Shown in pieces: positions 40,399 to 54,100 of a stretch of DNA of 64,000 nucleotides. Position 1 is the first letter of the stretch; each line of letters begins with the position of its first letter. Source of the DNA: Phytomonas francai (taxonomy: Eukaryota > Euglenozoa > Kinetoplastea > Trypanosomatida > Trypanosomatidae); NCBI GenBank assembly GCA_001766655.1, contig MJCC01000001.1, positions 316,710-380,709 on the forward strand, written 5' to 3'. Both the position numbers and the translations under genes were made by a program. A model generated the notes under the pieces. That model ran no database searches and was not told the DNA's origin. It saw nothing but the letters and a program-made list of their open reading frames with translations.

Positions 40399-42163
40399 GT
40401 TGTGTGCGGTGATGCAACTCATCCGAGGTGCGTGCTCTCAATGTTCAGGTCTGACTAGCAATCTTTTTCATATTTGCTGATCAGCAACTGTTTTTCCGTG
40501 TAATTGTTCGTTAAATTTATTGACATGTTTATATTTACAATTTTAAAATTTTCAACTGTCGCATTGAAATCTTTTAATTTTGGACCTTTTTCTTCGCGGC
40601 GCTGCTAGACTATCTTCAAATGTATTCATTTATTTTTAGAGAGATGCATCAATTCTCAGACACAAAAAGAAAAGGTTTGATGGTATACTAGAGGGTATAT
40701 TCCTTAAAAATAATCAAAATGATACTATTACATAATTAAATTTCCGATAATATCGCTAGACAATTTGAGCGTCTCCAGTATGCATCGTAAGACCGGTACT
40801 CTGTTTTCTAACAACTGCATCAATTGCTTGCGTGAGAAAGCAATAACGTAATCGCGTCTTATAGGGGTGGAGGGCGCAATGGTGAAGGAGCTGTGCTGCG
40901 AACCAGGGCGTACGCGCCTCTGTCTCTGCTGTTGCTGGGGTGCCTTGATTAGCCTAGTTGATCATCAGAGACAGGCGTTGTTGTCTAATCTGAGATCCAT
41001 ATGCGGCATGGCCCGCGTTTAGGACTGAGGTCTTGACGGATTGCGATTCATTCATGTAAACCATTCTAAAAAGGCTTTTTATCAAAATGTGGAGTCGTAT
41101 ATCAGCAGAACTTCAATCGTAAAGGGACACCCAAGGCCTTTAAAATTATGTTTCCCAAGCGTTCAGCAGCGTTCCGATAGCTTATTATTATTATTGAATT
41201 ACCCTCATCTGACCCCGATCCCATGCCATATCATTGAGCACGCTGTCAAAGTGCTGTTCGGTTTCTTTTGTTATAATTATTATCTTTTCTTTAAAGTGTA
41301 AACATCTGTTGTTTCTTTTGGTTCCGAATTTCACCAATCTTAGTTTAGGAGTCGCGGTAAAATAGCCATCTAAACTATTTAAATGGAATGTTTTTGTATA
41401 TGTTAGAATTCCTCAAGAAAGCACAGTGTCATGAGGTACACGCGTTGATTTAGAAGAAACGATTCAATGCACCTGTACATGTGATGAAGGTCAATTTATC
41501 ATTACAGAGGCATTTCTATAATTTCCTATTACAATGTAAATCTTGTATAAATCTTTTTCTTTTTATCGAAACATACTTTTTACCTATCCAAATCATTTTG
41601 TTAGTCCGAAAAAGAATCCATTGCGTCACAGTGGTCTAACACATATATATGGAAGAGTTTTGAATTTCAGCTAGATCCACATGCTGTGAACACAAAAAAT
41701 GTTTAAACTGGTTAACAGTATTCACACATTTCGAATATCTCTTTTCTTTTATCTTCATCTGGTTATATAGTTTCTGTGCTTTTTGATTCTTACATTATTT
41801 CTTAATTAAGCGAGACATACAGTGAATAGGCAGTAGAAGTTGATAATTAGGAAGTTTAAATAATACGTAATTTGATTCCTTTAGTTGTTGAAGTTTCTCC
41901 CATTAGGCAATTTCTTTACGTTCTAGACGAATATTTCCCCTACTCGTCAAGAATTCTATATATATTAGTAATAAAAACATTATTTTAAAATTGTATCGAT
42001 TACTTTATTCTTGTTATTCGTTATTTTTTGCGATATACTATATCTTTTATTTTTTGGGTGGTTATTAGAATATACTACTGTAAGCAACGGTTAGAGACTT
42101 TAGCTTAAAAACAAATAAAGCGAAAGTACTTAAGAGGAGCAATTGACCGCAAAATCATTTTTG
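40399..42163 (+). other. Long intergenic spacer upstream of the giant calpain
   Basis: About 1.8 kb without a supportable gene. Most is AT-rich. The block at about 40770-41240 has near-balanced composition and short inverted repeats. An 86-codon frame at 41041-41301 lacks any recognisable feature. No acceptor as clean as those upstream of other genes was found; T-rich tracts near 42000-42055 followed by TTAG at about 42067 are candidates. Confidence 0.5.
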
Positions 42164-45100
42164 ATGGAAGTTCCCGATAGCGGAAAGATCTTCTGCGACG
42201 AAGAGTTCGACGAAAATAACGCTCAAATTTCGGAAGAATGGATTTCAATCCATGAACTCTACCCGCGCGGTATTAGTCAGCCTCTGCTCCCCGAGACCCT
42301 CTCGCGTGCGCAGTTTTCCCAGGGCAACCACTACGAGTGCTTCATCCTCTCCGCGTTATCTACGCTAGTGAGCCGCCACCCTGAGGTGATTCGCAACTGC
42401 TTTATCACGAAGACGCCGCGGCGGGACGGGCGGTACACCTTTCAGTTCTTCCGCGGGGATGCGTGGGTGCAGGTCGAGATCGACGACCGGATCCCGATGG
42501 AGGACGGTGAGACCCTCTACTGCCGCTCGCCGACGGAGCACTGGTGGCCGCTGCTGCTGGAGAAGGCCTACGCGAAGTTCTACACGTCGTACAGCAACCT
42601 CGATGGGTGCACGCTGCAGGAGGCCTACCACGACTTGACGGGCAACCCCGTGCTGAATATCCCCATGAACCCCAAGCTTGCCAAGGCTATCGGTGTAGAT
42701 GTCACAGAGGGCTCGTATTGGCTGGATCTATCTATGAAGATTAACAGCGGCTACTATGTGGCTTCAGTTCTGACCGAACGCAGAGATTTGGATCCTATTG
42801 GGATACAGAATGAGCAACATTACGGCCTTCTAGAGGTTCTATCCTTAACAGGAACCTCTTCCGTCAATGACATCGTTGTGCGTTTGTATAACCCTTTTGA
42901 AGAGTATGTGTACAAGGGGCCGCTTAATAGCAAGGACGAAAATTGGACAGATAAACAACGCGCCAAGTACAGGGTCGATGACCCACATTCCATTTTCTTG
43001 CCGTTGAGTATGTTCTTCAAGATCATAAACTCCTTTCAGCTCTGTTGCATGGCGGTGGAACCTCAGGCGACGTACTTCAGGGACAAATGGCGTGGCAAGA
43101 CGGCCGGCGGAAATCCGTCAAATGTGACGTGGCGTAAAAATCCCATCTACTTGATTCAAAACACAGCCTCCACTGATGCGGAGATTGTGGTTTCGATCAA
43201 GCAAGATGATCAGCGTCGCTTTATATTTCATGATGGACAAGATTATCTTCAGTGCGGCCTTGTTCTTCTCCATTATACTTACCGCAATCCAATTCCCACT
43301 TTCTGGATCACTACAAATAATCACAAGCCTACTCATAAGAGCCTGTTCTTTAAGTCACGTGAAGTTTCTCATCACTTCACCATTCCACCCAATATGTTGT
43401 GCTACTTGGTACCCTCAGCGATGCACAAGGGGGAGGAGTCGGAGTTCTTTCTGGCGATACACCGCATGCTCAACACGGAGTGCAGCGAATTGACGGTTGA
43501 GAAACTACATGTACCAGGGATTAATTGGGATAGTGATGTAAAAAAGGATCTGAAGCTGCGTCATGAGGAAAAAGGTCGCATCGACTTTTATGTGGACAAG
43601 GAGACCGACATTCATATCCTCTTGCATCACTTGAAATCACATGTAAATCCCCATACAGGTGGTGATGCCATGGTAGAGGACTATGTGGGCATGTATTTGT
43701 ACGACGACCGTGATGACCGGATTGCTGGAGTTCACGCCGCTACGAACTACCGCGAGACGAGCATCATCCATCATCTGCCTCGGAGTGGGCGCTACGCTAT
43801 TTTATTGACGTGCCCGCGTGGCAAAGACCATGTCCCCGTACGAGTTGTCATTGCTACCTCCTACGAATCTGACTCACGCATAGTCGACACGCCGGAGAAC
43901 GCCATTATGTTTGATGACGAGGACGAAATCATTGAAGAAGGCAATGGTGCTCTACAGGAACGTAATCCCATTGACTATTTCCCCGTGCCTTACGAAAAAC
44001 CTCGTCTGACTGAAGTCCCGGATAGCAACACCCCTTTTGAGGACCGCAGGTTCATGATGAAAAACGATATTACAAACGAGCCATGGGTGCACATCAGCGA
44101 CCTGTACCCCGGGGGCAGGAACCAGCCCCTCCTTCCAGGGACGCTGAGCCGCGACCAGTTTGAGCAGGGCGTGCACGACCAGTGCTGCTGCCTGACGGCA
44201 TTCGCGGCGCTTGTGGAGTACCACCCTGAGGTGATTCGCAACTGCTTTATCACGAAGACGCCGCGGCGGGACGGGCGATACACCTTTCAGTTCTTCCGCT
44301 ACGGTCAGTGGGTGAAGGTCGAGATCGACGACCGGATCCCGATGGCGGACGGTGCAACCATCTACTGCCGCTCGCCGACGGAGCACTGGTGGCCGCTGCT
44401 GCTGGAGAAGGCCTACGCGAAGTTCTACACGTCGTACAGCAACCTCGATGGGTGCACGCTGCAGGAGGTGCTACACGATTTCTCTGGTCAGCCAGTGATC
44501 AATATCCCCACTGATCCTGATCTTGCTAGCGAAATTTTCTGCGACATTAAGGACCCGAGTTTCTGGGTTGAACTTAATGAGAGCCTTCGGCGAACTCCTA
44601 TTACAGCCCTCACGAGGATCGGAATGCCTGAGCATTTTGGCTTGCATGACAACGATTCGTATGGTGTGCTTGGTTTTATTTTCCTTAATGATGTTTCTCA
44701 AATAGAGCTCTCCGATATTCTCGTAAAATTGTATAGTCCGTTTTCCGATACATCCTATATCGGGCCCATGAACGTGCGTGACACTAATTGGACGGAAGAC
44801 ATGCGTGCTATTTGTCAACCTGATGACAATCGTATCGTTTACATGCCAGTTCCCGTGTTTTGCGATGTCTTTCACAGTTTACAGCAGTTGTATGTAGAAG
44901 GTCCACTAGATTCTTACTTCAACTTTAACAGCGAGTGGGGTGATACTACAAGCGGTGGGAATCTAACGCTAACGACATGGCGCGAAAATCCGCTCTATTT
45001 GGTTCGTAACACGGCAGATGAGCCAGTGCAAATTATCGGGATGATTCGTCAGCCTGATAAGCGGAGCCGATTCCATTGCCTGACAAGCCAAGAGTTGAGC

Positions 45101-48100
45101 TACATCCAGTGTGGGCTAATTTTGGTGGAAAGCACTAACCGAGAACGCATCCCCACGTACTTGGTTACACCAAACAATCACTTGACTGTTCACAAGGGAC
45201 TTTTTTTAAACAGCAGAGAGGTGGCAAATATTATAACGGTCCCAGCTTCTTCCATGTGTTATCTCGTGCCTACCACAATGATAAAAACAAAGGGAAAGTT
45301 TATTCTGTCTTATTGGATTTTGAGCCATGACAACGCCAAGGCACTGAGTATTGAGCGTGTTAATGTAAAGGTGGCACGCCATCTACCCGCAATCACGCAC
45401 ATTGATCTTGGTAGCGGGAGGGAGCGCGTAGATTTCATCGTAGATGTCCCGACAGACATTCACATCCTTCTCAAGCAGGAACAAGCCTTTAAAATGGATA
45501 TGGGAGGTGATGTCATCGCCAAGGACTTTGTCGCGCTTTATTTGTACGACGAAGCTGACAAGCTGCTGTGCGGCGCAATGACTGCAATGAATTACCGCGA
45601 AAACGCTCTGGTACACCACCTGGCTGCTCCTGGGCGGTATGCACTGCTCATTACCTGTCCTGGAGCTCAAAGCCCCGTTCCATGCAAATTGGACATCGTT
45701 GCGCAGGAGGAGGCCCACGTCCGCATAACGGACCTCCCGGATCACGCCAAAGAGCTAATTGTGATCGAGCTGTCGTTCCTTGATCAGGAACCGATGGGTG
45801 TGCCACTCACGGATCTTCCATTGGATCAGGACCAAATCTTTCAGGAAGGATTGGAAAGTCTCAGGCAGATGTGCGGCTCGCAGAATCACGACCCGGACAG
45901 CATTGTTGATATGGAGAATCTCTTAAACGAGCGAGTCTATGAGCTAGCCAAGATGAAGATTGGAAGCCAGCGTGAGAAGTACTTGCCCAATCTTAATCTG
46001 AAAGAGTTGAATCTGTACCTAGACTCTAACCCAGATTACATGAAACTAGAAAGCATGCGCTATTTACTCATTAAGGATCCAAGAAGCACGGGCAAGTTGC
46101 GCAAGATTGAGAATATGTTGCATGATTTAGCTAACACTATCTCAGAGCGCACAGTGGGATTGGATCTTGCCTTTCTTCACACTAAGTACGAAAACATTCC
46201 CACAGGCTTCCTCCAGCTCATCTCTAATCCCGAATTTTATGAGTTGGCGCAAAAGCGTTCAGATTTAATGCAGGACCCCGCCCTTAATACTCTTGAAATT
46301 CTCAGACTCGAGGAAATCATGCACGCACGCGCTCGACAGATTTCCTTCGATATGCATAAACGGGAGCGGCACTATCTAGATCCGGTGCCGTGTTCGATTC
46401 CATTGCAACTGCTTCCCCTTAATGAGGACGAGGAGCTTTGCGCGATGGAGAGTCAGCTTCGATCACTGGATATAAGGTTACAAAAAAACGCCAATATGGT
46501 TGAAACATTAAGGATTTCGATCAGCAAACGTGTTCATGAAATCGCTAGAGCGTTGAAGGAGCGTCTGCGGAAGCAGTTCCTCGATCCAAAGCCGCTGGGG
46601 ATTCCGGTGGAGGATTTAGCACTTGACAGTGACTCACAATTTTATTCAAAGGAGTTGAGGCTAATTGTTTTCTATCTGAAGGACTCAGTTAATCATCAGG
46701 GCGAGATAACAGCTCTACAAAAGGAGCTTAATAAGCGTGCTGAAGAGTTGGCGCTAGCCTCAAAGACGGAGTTGCATGCATACCTTGACCCTGCGCCGTA
46801 CGGATTTCCTCTGGAGGCACTTGAGCTCGAGTCCAACAACGAGTACGTGACGCTCGAATCCCAACTACGCGTTTTGAAGCGTGATGTAAAGCAGAACGCC
46901 AGCGCGATTCATGAACTTCAGCGTACCATGAACGAGTTGGTGCGGGCTATCGCGTCCGCAAAAGCTGCTCAGGACCGCCAGTTCCTGGATTCTGAACCAG
47001 AGGGACGTGATCTGAGCAGCCTCCAATTGGATGAGGATCGGAAATTCATGCAGTTAGACGTCTTATGTCGCCAACTTCGATACAACCAAGGCGATCCAGC
47101 AGAGATAAAGAATAAGGAGGATGAGATGAACAGCTATGTGCATGCTCTAGCGTATCAGATGAATGTCAATGAGCGACCACAGTACCTACAGCCCACCTTC
47201 CGGAGCATACCATTTGAGGATCTTCCACTAGACGAAGATCCAGAATTCGTTTCGCTAGAAAAACAGCGTCAGGTGCAGAAAAGGGGCCCACAGCAAAATA
47301 CCCTGGCTATTGGCAAAACCGAGAAAAAGCTCAATGAACGCGCCATGGAACTTGCCAGGCGGCAGCTCGCCGCCGATCGCTCCTTTTTAGACCCAGAGCC
47401 GCAGGGCTTGCCGCTTCACCTTTTGCCCTTAGATTCAGACGAATATTTTTGCTCTTTAGAGGCGCAACGCGCGGGGTTGAAAAAAGGAGGACGGCGCAAT
47501 GCCAGGGCCATCGCGACTCTTGAGGAGCAGCTTAATCTTCACGTGCATCAGCTTATGCTGGAGCTGAAGGAGAAAGAGCGGGCCAAGTTTTTGCAGTCGC
47601 GGCCCATTGGCATCCCATATGGAGACCTTCCTTTGAATGAGGACAGGGAGTTCTGTGATATGGAGGTGCAACGTTTACTTTTGAAAGGGTCGTCTCGGGA
47701 AAACGCCAAAGCGATTCAGGCGCTTGAGGATGCCTTGAATGCGCATGCCCTTGAGTTGGCCAAGAAGAAGAAGCTAGAGGATCGTGCTTTCCTAAACTCG
47801 TGCCCGTTGGGTTTACCCCTGGAGGAGCTGGGGCTTGATTCGATTCCTGGGTTTCTTGAGAAGGAAGCAAGACTACGGGTGCTCCGACGGGAACCCGTAG
47901 ACAATGCCGCGGAGATCACTTCGTTGATGGAGGAGCTAGCCTCCATGGCAAAGCAAATTGCGGCTGAGGAGCTGGAAAAGCACCGCAACTTTCTTGATCC
48001 CAATCCGAAGGGCCGCCTTCTGAAAGAGCTTCCCCTTAACACGGACACGGTATTTCGCGATCTGGAGAATGAGTACCGAAGTTTAATGAAGTATCGCAAA

Positions 48101-51100
48101 CAGGAGTACCAAATGTTTGCGGATTTAGAGGAGCTAATGAACGAACGCACCTACGAACTTGCCAAGATGTTAAATGCTGCAGAGCGGGAAAACTATTTAA
48201 ATCCCAAACCAAGGGGTATCGCGCACCAGAATTTGCCTCTTGACGATGACCAGGAATTTTCAAAGCTGGAGGAGCAGCGTGCGCGTTTGTGTCGTTTTCC
48301 CGACAAAAACAAAAAAGCAATTGATGAGATTGAGCTCGCGCTGAACTTGCGTGCTGAGGAGATTGCTCAGGAGCAAATTGAGGCAGATCGCGGGTTTTTG
48401 GACACGGAGCCGGAGGGCATTCCTATCAAATACGTGCCTCTACACGAAAACGCGAAATTCTTCAAGTTGGAGGAGGAGCGAATGGCTCTTAAAACCCAAG
48501 GCATACTAGCAAACGATCACCTTATTCGTCAGATCGAAGACGAGATGAACCTTTATGCGCACGACATAGTCAAGTTCCTGAAGAAAAAGGTCCGAAAGGA
48601 TACTTTACCAGAGTTCCCAGGAGGTGTTAGCCGAGATATTCTCCCGCTAGATGATGACATACCGTACAGTGACCTTGAGATCGCTTTTATTCGAACACGA
48701 GGCGAGGGGGGGAACCCTGAGAAGGAGAAGAATCTGTTGGATGCCATGATTAAACGTGCCGCCGATCTGGCGTCCATGGTGCGTGAGGATGAACGTGCAC
48801 ACCTCAACATTCCGTTCGGCTTTTTACCGAGCGAATTACCACTCGATGAGTGTGAGCAGTACCTTGCCGTTGAGGCGGAGTTGTGTACGCTGCATGCCAA
48901 ACCCGACTCGGATCCACAAAAAATCGACGCCAAGGTAAATACGCTTAACGAATTAGTTTTTGGATTAGCAAAGGCCCAGGCTACGGTGGAGCGTCAGTTT
49001 CTCGATCAGGAGCCGGAGGGCCGTGCCTTGGAGGAGCTCAAGATAGACGAGGATGCGACCTTCGGTAAGCTCGAGGAGCAGTACCGCCGCGCGAAGAGGG
49101 ATCCGTACAGCGACCAGGAGGAGTTGTCATCCCTGGAGAAGGCCATGCGCGACCGGGTTTGCGAATTAGCCCATCAGAGGAACGCCGCCGAGCGCGCGAG
49201 CTACCTGAACCCGAGGCCGCACAATATTCCTCTTATGGAGTTGCCTCTTGACAGCGATGCGATCTTCATCGAGCTCGAGGTTCAGCGCGCGAAACTGTGC
49301 CGTGAGCCGACCTGGAACGAACAGGCGATTAAAATTATAGAGGATGCTCTGAATGAGCGCGCGATTCAATTAACGGAGGAGGCCATCAAGAAGGATCGCA
49401 TTTTCCTCAAAGACGAGCATGAGGGCTTGCCCCTGCGCCAGATACCCTTTGAGCAAGATAGCGTATTTTTACAGCTAGAGAAGAAACGCATGGCTCTGAA
49501 GAATAACCCCAAAGCCAACCGTGCGTTAATCCGAGACGTGGAGGAGCAGCTGAACGAGCAGGTTGGATTTTTGGCGCGTGAGTTGAAGGAGAAGTACCGC
49601 AAATTCTTGAACCAGAGTCCTTTAGGTATTCCCATTCAATATCTGCTACCTCGGATGGAGGAAGACCAACAGCTACGCGATCTGGAGGAGAAGTATCGTG
49701 ATGCAATGCAGGGTTCGTCGACGGAAAATGTCACCTCGCAGCTGCTTAATCAGATAAATGATCGCGTTCGCGAGATCGCACAGGCTGTGCACGAGGCTGA
49801 GCGGGACTTCTTGAACCAGGAGCCAGAGGGCATACCACTTTCTGCGCTCCCTCTTAACGAGGACAGGGCCTTTATCACGCTCGAAAACACGATTCGAAAG
49901 ATCAGCAAAGAGCGACCGAGAGATCCGCGCCTTGAAGAGCTGCGCACGGAGCTCGAGGATCGTGCCCGGAAGCTGGCGATTGAGTCTCGTAAGCAGTACT
50001 GTGATCCTTCGCCGTGTGGGCTTCCGCTGGAGCTTTTGGCGCTCAGCGAGGAGAAGGGCTTCATCGCGCTCGAGGCGCAGCTGCGGCGTCTGAAGCAGAA
50101 TCCGGTGGCGAATCGTCAAAAACTTAGCGAGCTGATGCGGCAGCTTAACGACAAACTCGCCGCGAAGGCCAAGGCGATGCTGGAGGGGGACCGGGGCTAC
50201 CTAAACAGTCAACCCGAGGGTGTCTCACTCGAATATATCGCCATCGATCAGGATGAAAAGTTCCACCAGATGGAGATACAGCGGCTGAAACTCAAGTCAG
50301 AGAGTGAGTTTTCCAACGCTAAGGCGATTCTAGAGCTAGAAATCAAGCTCAACGAGCGCGTTCACGAGCTGGCGAAGGAAATGAAAGAGAGAGAAATATC
50401 CGACTTGGGGCAGGATCCCATGGGTATTCCTTACAGCATTCTTAAGCCGCACGAGGACCCTGAATTTGCCACGATGGCTGGCCGGTTGCGTCTCCTGAAG
50501 CTAAAGCCATGCACCAACGCGGCTGCCATAAAGGAGCTGAAGGAGTCCATGAACGGGCGTGCGGTGCAGCTCGCGATGCTGAAACTCGAGGAAGAGCGCA
50601 CGCACCTGCGGCTGAGCGTTGAGGGCATCCCGCTCGCGAACCTGCCGCTGACGCCGGACCCCAAGTTCCACAAGTTGGAGTTGGAGCGCATCGCGCTCAA
50701 GTCCCTGGACCCTGCGCAGAGCGCGAAGCGGATTGAGGAGCTCGAGGCGCAGCTCGCGAATCGGGCTCACGAGTTGGCCGAGGCCCAGAAGCGCGAGGAC
50801 CTCTCGGGCCTCGACCCGAGCCCGGAGGGCGTCCCGCTCGCGATCCTGGACCCGCACGCCGATCCGACGTTCGCCGCCGACCTCCTCGCCCTGCGCGCGT
50901 TGCGGGCGAAGCCGCTCGCGAACAAGGCCGCGATCGAGGAGCTCAAGGCCCGCCTGCAGGCCCGCTGCCGCGAGCTCGCCTGCGAGCGTCTGGCGAAGGA
51001 ACGGGCGGCCTTCCTGCCGGCCGCCCCGCGCGGGGTCCCGCTCGAGCGCCTTCCGCTCGCGAGCGACCCCGCCTTCCGCGGGCTGGAGGCCGAGCGGCTC

Positions 51101-54100
51101 GCGCTCGCGTCCGCGGGGGGCGGGAGGCTCGCGCGTGAGCGGGCCGCGCTCGAGGAGCGCCTCCGCCGCCGCGCGGACGAGCTCGCGGGGCTGTGGGAGC
51201 TGCGCGAGGTCGAGGCCCTCGGCGACGCCGCGGCGGGCCTCCCCTGCGAGCTCCTGCGGCCGCACGACGACGCCGTCTTCGCCGGGATGGCCGCGCGGCT
51301 GCGGGCCGGCGTCGAAACCGAGGCCGAGGCCGAGGAGCTCCGCCGCGGGATGGCCGCGCGGCTGCGGGCCGGCGTCGAAACCGAGGCCGAGGCCGAGGAG
51401 CTCCGCCGCGGGATGGCCGCGCGGCTGCGGGAGCTCGTGGGGGCGGCGCGGCGGGCCGCGCGCGCGGAGTTTCTCGAGCCCGCCCCGCAGGGCGTGCCGC
51501 TGGGCGACCTCCCCCTCGACGCCGACGTCGGCTTCCGCGATCTCGAGTGCGAGCGGCTTCGCCTGCGCGCGCGGGGGCCGCCGTCGGACGCCCGCGTCCT
51601 GCGCGCGATCGAGGCGGAGCTGACGAACCGCGCGCACGCGATGGCGCTCGCGGCGATCGCGGTGGACCTCGGGGGGCTGACGGCCGACCTGCGCGACCTG
51701 CCGGCGGCCGCGCTTCGCCTCCACGACGACGCGGCCTTCCGCGCCCTCGCGGACGAGCGGCGGGCGCTTCGGGCCGACGCGGCGGCCGACCCCGCGCGCG
51801 TGGCCGCGGTCGCCGCCCGGATGGACGCCCGCGCGCGCGAGCTCGCCGACGCGGCGATGGACCGCGGCTACCTCGACGCCGACCCGCGGGGGGTCCCGCT
51901 CGCGATCCTCCCGCTCGACACCGACGCCCTCTTCCACGACATGGAGGTCGAGCACGCGAGGCTGCGCCTCAAGCGGCCGCCGCGGAACGAAAAGAAGCTC
52001 CGCGAGCTCGAGGAGCACCTCAACGAGCGCGCCTACGAGTTGGCCGCCATGCAGCTCGTCGAGGACTTGTCGGGGGTCGACCAGGCCCCCAAGGGCATCC
52101 CGCTCGAGCTGCTTAACCCCGCCAGCGACCCGACCATCGCCGCGATGATCCCCTCCCTGCGGGACCTCAAGAAGAGCCCCGATGCCAACGCGGGCGAAAT
52201 CAAGGCGCTCGAGGACCTCATGAACCAGCGGGTCTATCAGCTCGCCGACGAACTTTTGGACGGCGACCGCGACTACCTCGATCCGGAGCCGGCCGGCGTC
52301 CCGCTGCGCTATCTCCCCCTCGCCGAGGATATCGACTTCTCCACAAAGGAGGTCGAGCGCGCAAAGCTCAAGGCGAAGGGCCCCGTGCAAAATGCTCGAT
52401 CCATTCAGGAGCTCGAGTTCGCCCTGAACGAGCGCGTTCATCAGCTCGCCGAGCGACGAATAAAGGCGGAACTGGCCCTCTTCAAGCCCCATTACGAGGG
52501 CATCGACACGACCTCCCTGCGCCCACACCGCGATCCCATTTTTGCCCAACTCATCGTCCAGATGCGGGCGTTGGAGAGTGAGGGTAAGTCGAATGAAGCC
52601 AAAAAACTCCTACCGGAATTGGATGCCCGCCTGGAGGAACTGACCAAGGAGCAAAAAGAAGGTGACCTGTGGTTTCTCAAAAAGGAGTTCGCGGGCCTCA
52701 GCATCGAGGATGTGCCGTTTGACTCCGACGCTGAGTTTATCCAGTTAAATAATGAACGCATCGATCTTAAGGCGAGTAGTCCCCGGCAAAACATGCAGCG
52801 GATTCGTGATCTTGAGGACCAGATGAACCGTCGTGTCTGCGAGTTAGCGGGGGATATTCTCGACCACGACTTCGACGGCGTCGAGGGCAGCCCCTACGAT
52901 GTGCCGCTCAATTTGTTGAATCTGCGCGAGGACCCGAAGATTGCGCGAATTCTTCCCGAACTTCGTCGTGCGAAGCGTAGCGTTCGGAGCTCGAAGGCGG
53001 CCGAGGAGCTGCTGAAAAAACTCGTGGACCGCGTCGACGAGCTCGCGCGGATCGCCGTGCAGGGCGACCGTCCCGCGTACCTCGACCCCCGGCCCGGCGG
53101 CGTAATGCCGAAGGACCTCCCGCTCGATACCGACCCCGTTTTCCACGCCCTGGAGGCCGAGCGGGCGCGGCTGAAGCTGAGCCCTCCCGCCGAAAACACG
53201 ACCCGAATCGACGATTTCGAGGAGCGTCTCCGACAGCGAGCGCGGGAACTCGCAAAGGAGGTCATCGCGGGGGATCTCAAGAACTTGGACCAGACCCCGG
53301 GCGGCTTCCCCGTCGAGTTTATCAAGCCGCACGACAACGCCGACTTTAGCCAGCTCGCGCTATGGGCTCGCGAGCTCCGCCGAGACCCGAACTGTAGTAA
53401 GTACAAACTGAAGGAGTTGGAGGAAAAGATGAACGCACTGATTGCTGAAATGGCGGAGCAAACCGTGAGAAAGAATCGCGGTTTTCTGGATCCCGTTCCT
53501 GCCGCGATGTCGCTCGACGTACTTCCTCTTTCGGAGGATCCTGTCTTTCACAACTTGGAGATTCAAAGGGCGGTGCTCCAAACAAAAGATGCCCAAAAGA
53601 ATGCAGGCAAAATTGCGAAACTGGAGGCGAAGCTGAACGAGCGTTTTCATGAGCTCATCAAAGAGCAAAAACGCCGAGATTTGAGTATGCTCAACGAATG
53701 TCCGAATGGGGTGCCCTCGGCGCTGCTGAATCCACACGATCATGAGGAATTCGCCTCCTGCCTCGTCGAGCTGCGGCAACTGCAGAAGAACTACGCACAC
53801 CGCAGTGGCCCTCGGCTGGAAAATGTGCAGACCACGCTGAACGACTTGCTCAATCATCTTTCCATGGCGTACCTTGCCGAGGACCGTGCACGCTACCTGG
53901 ACCCCGACTCACAAGGCATCCCTCTAAACCTCCTCCCGCTTGACCACGATGCCAAGTTTAAGGCGCTCGAGAGTGAGCGATTAAATCTGATCCACAGCGA
54001 CCCGCAGGGAAGCAAGGACGCCATTTTGAACCTCGAGGCGTCTCTCAATGCACGCGCAAAGGAGCTCATGCAGGAGCTCCTGCGAAGCGATCGCGCCTAT

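Noticed and set aside
41041..41301. 86-codon frame in the spacer before the calpain
   Set aside because: No similarity, domain, acceptor or coding bias could be seen.
41310..41335. GGTTCCGAATTTC string as a tRNA T-loop
   Set aside because: It has an extra base relative to the T-loop consensus, and no acceptor stem or A box fits around it.
41481..41530. GTGATGA string as a possible C box of a C/D snoRNA
   Set aside because: No CTGA D box follows at a suitable distance and no terminal stem is seen.
42143..42163. Seven codons upstream of the calpain ATG as part of the protein
   Set aside because: They start at a TTG, and the paralogue at 62637 shares sequence only from the ATG onward.
50501..52549. 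682-codon minus-strand frame within the calpain repeats
   Set aside because: It lies in the most GC-rich part of a continuous repeat-protein frame and has no recognisable protein features.
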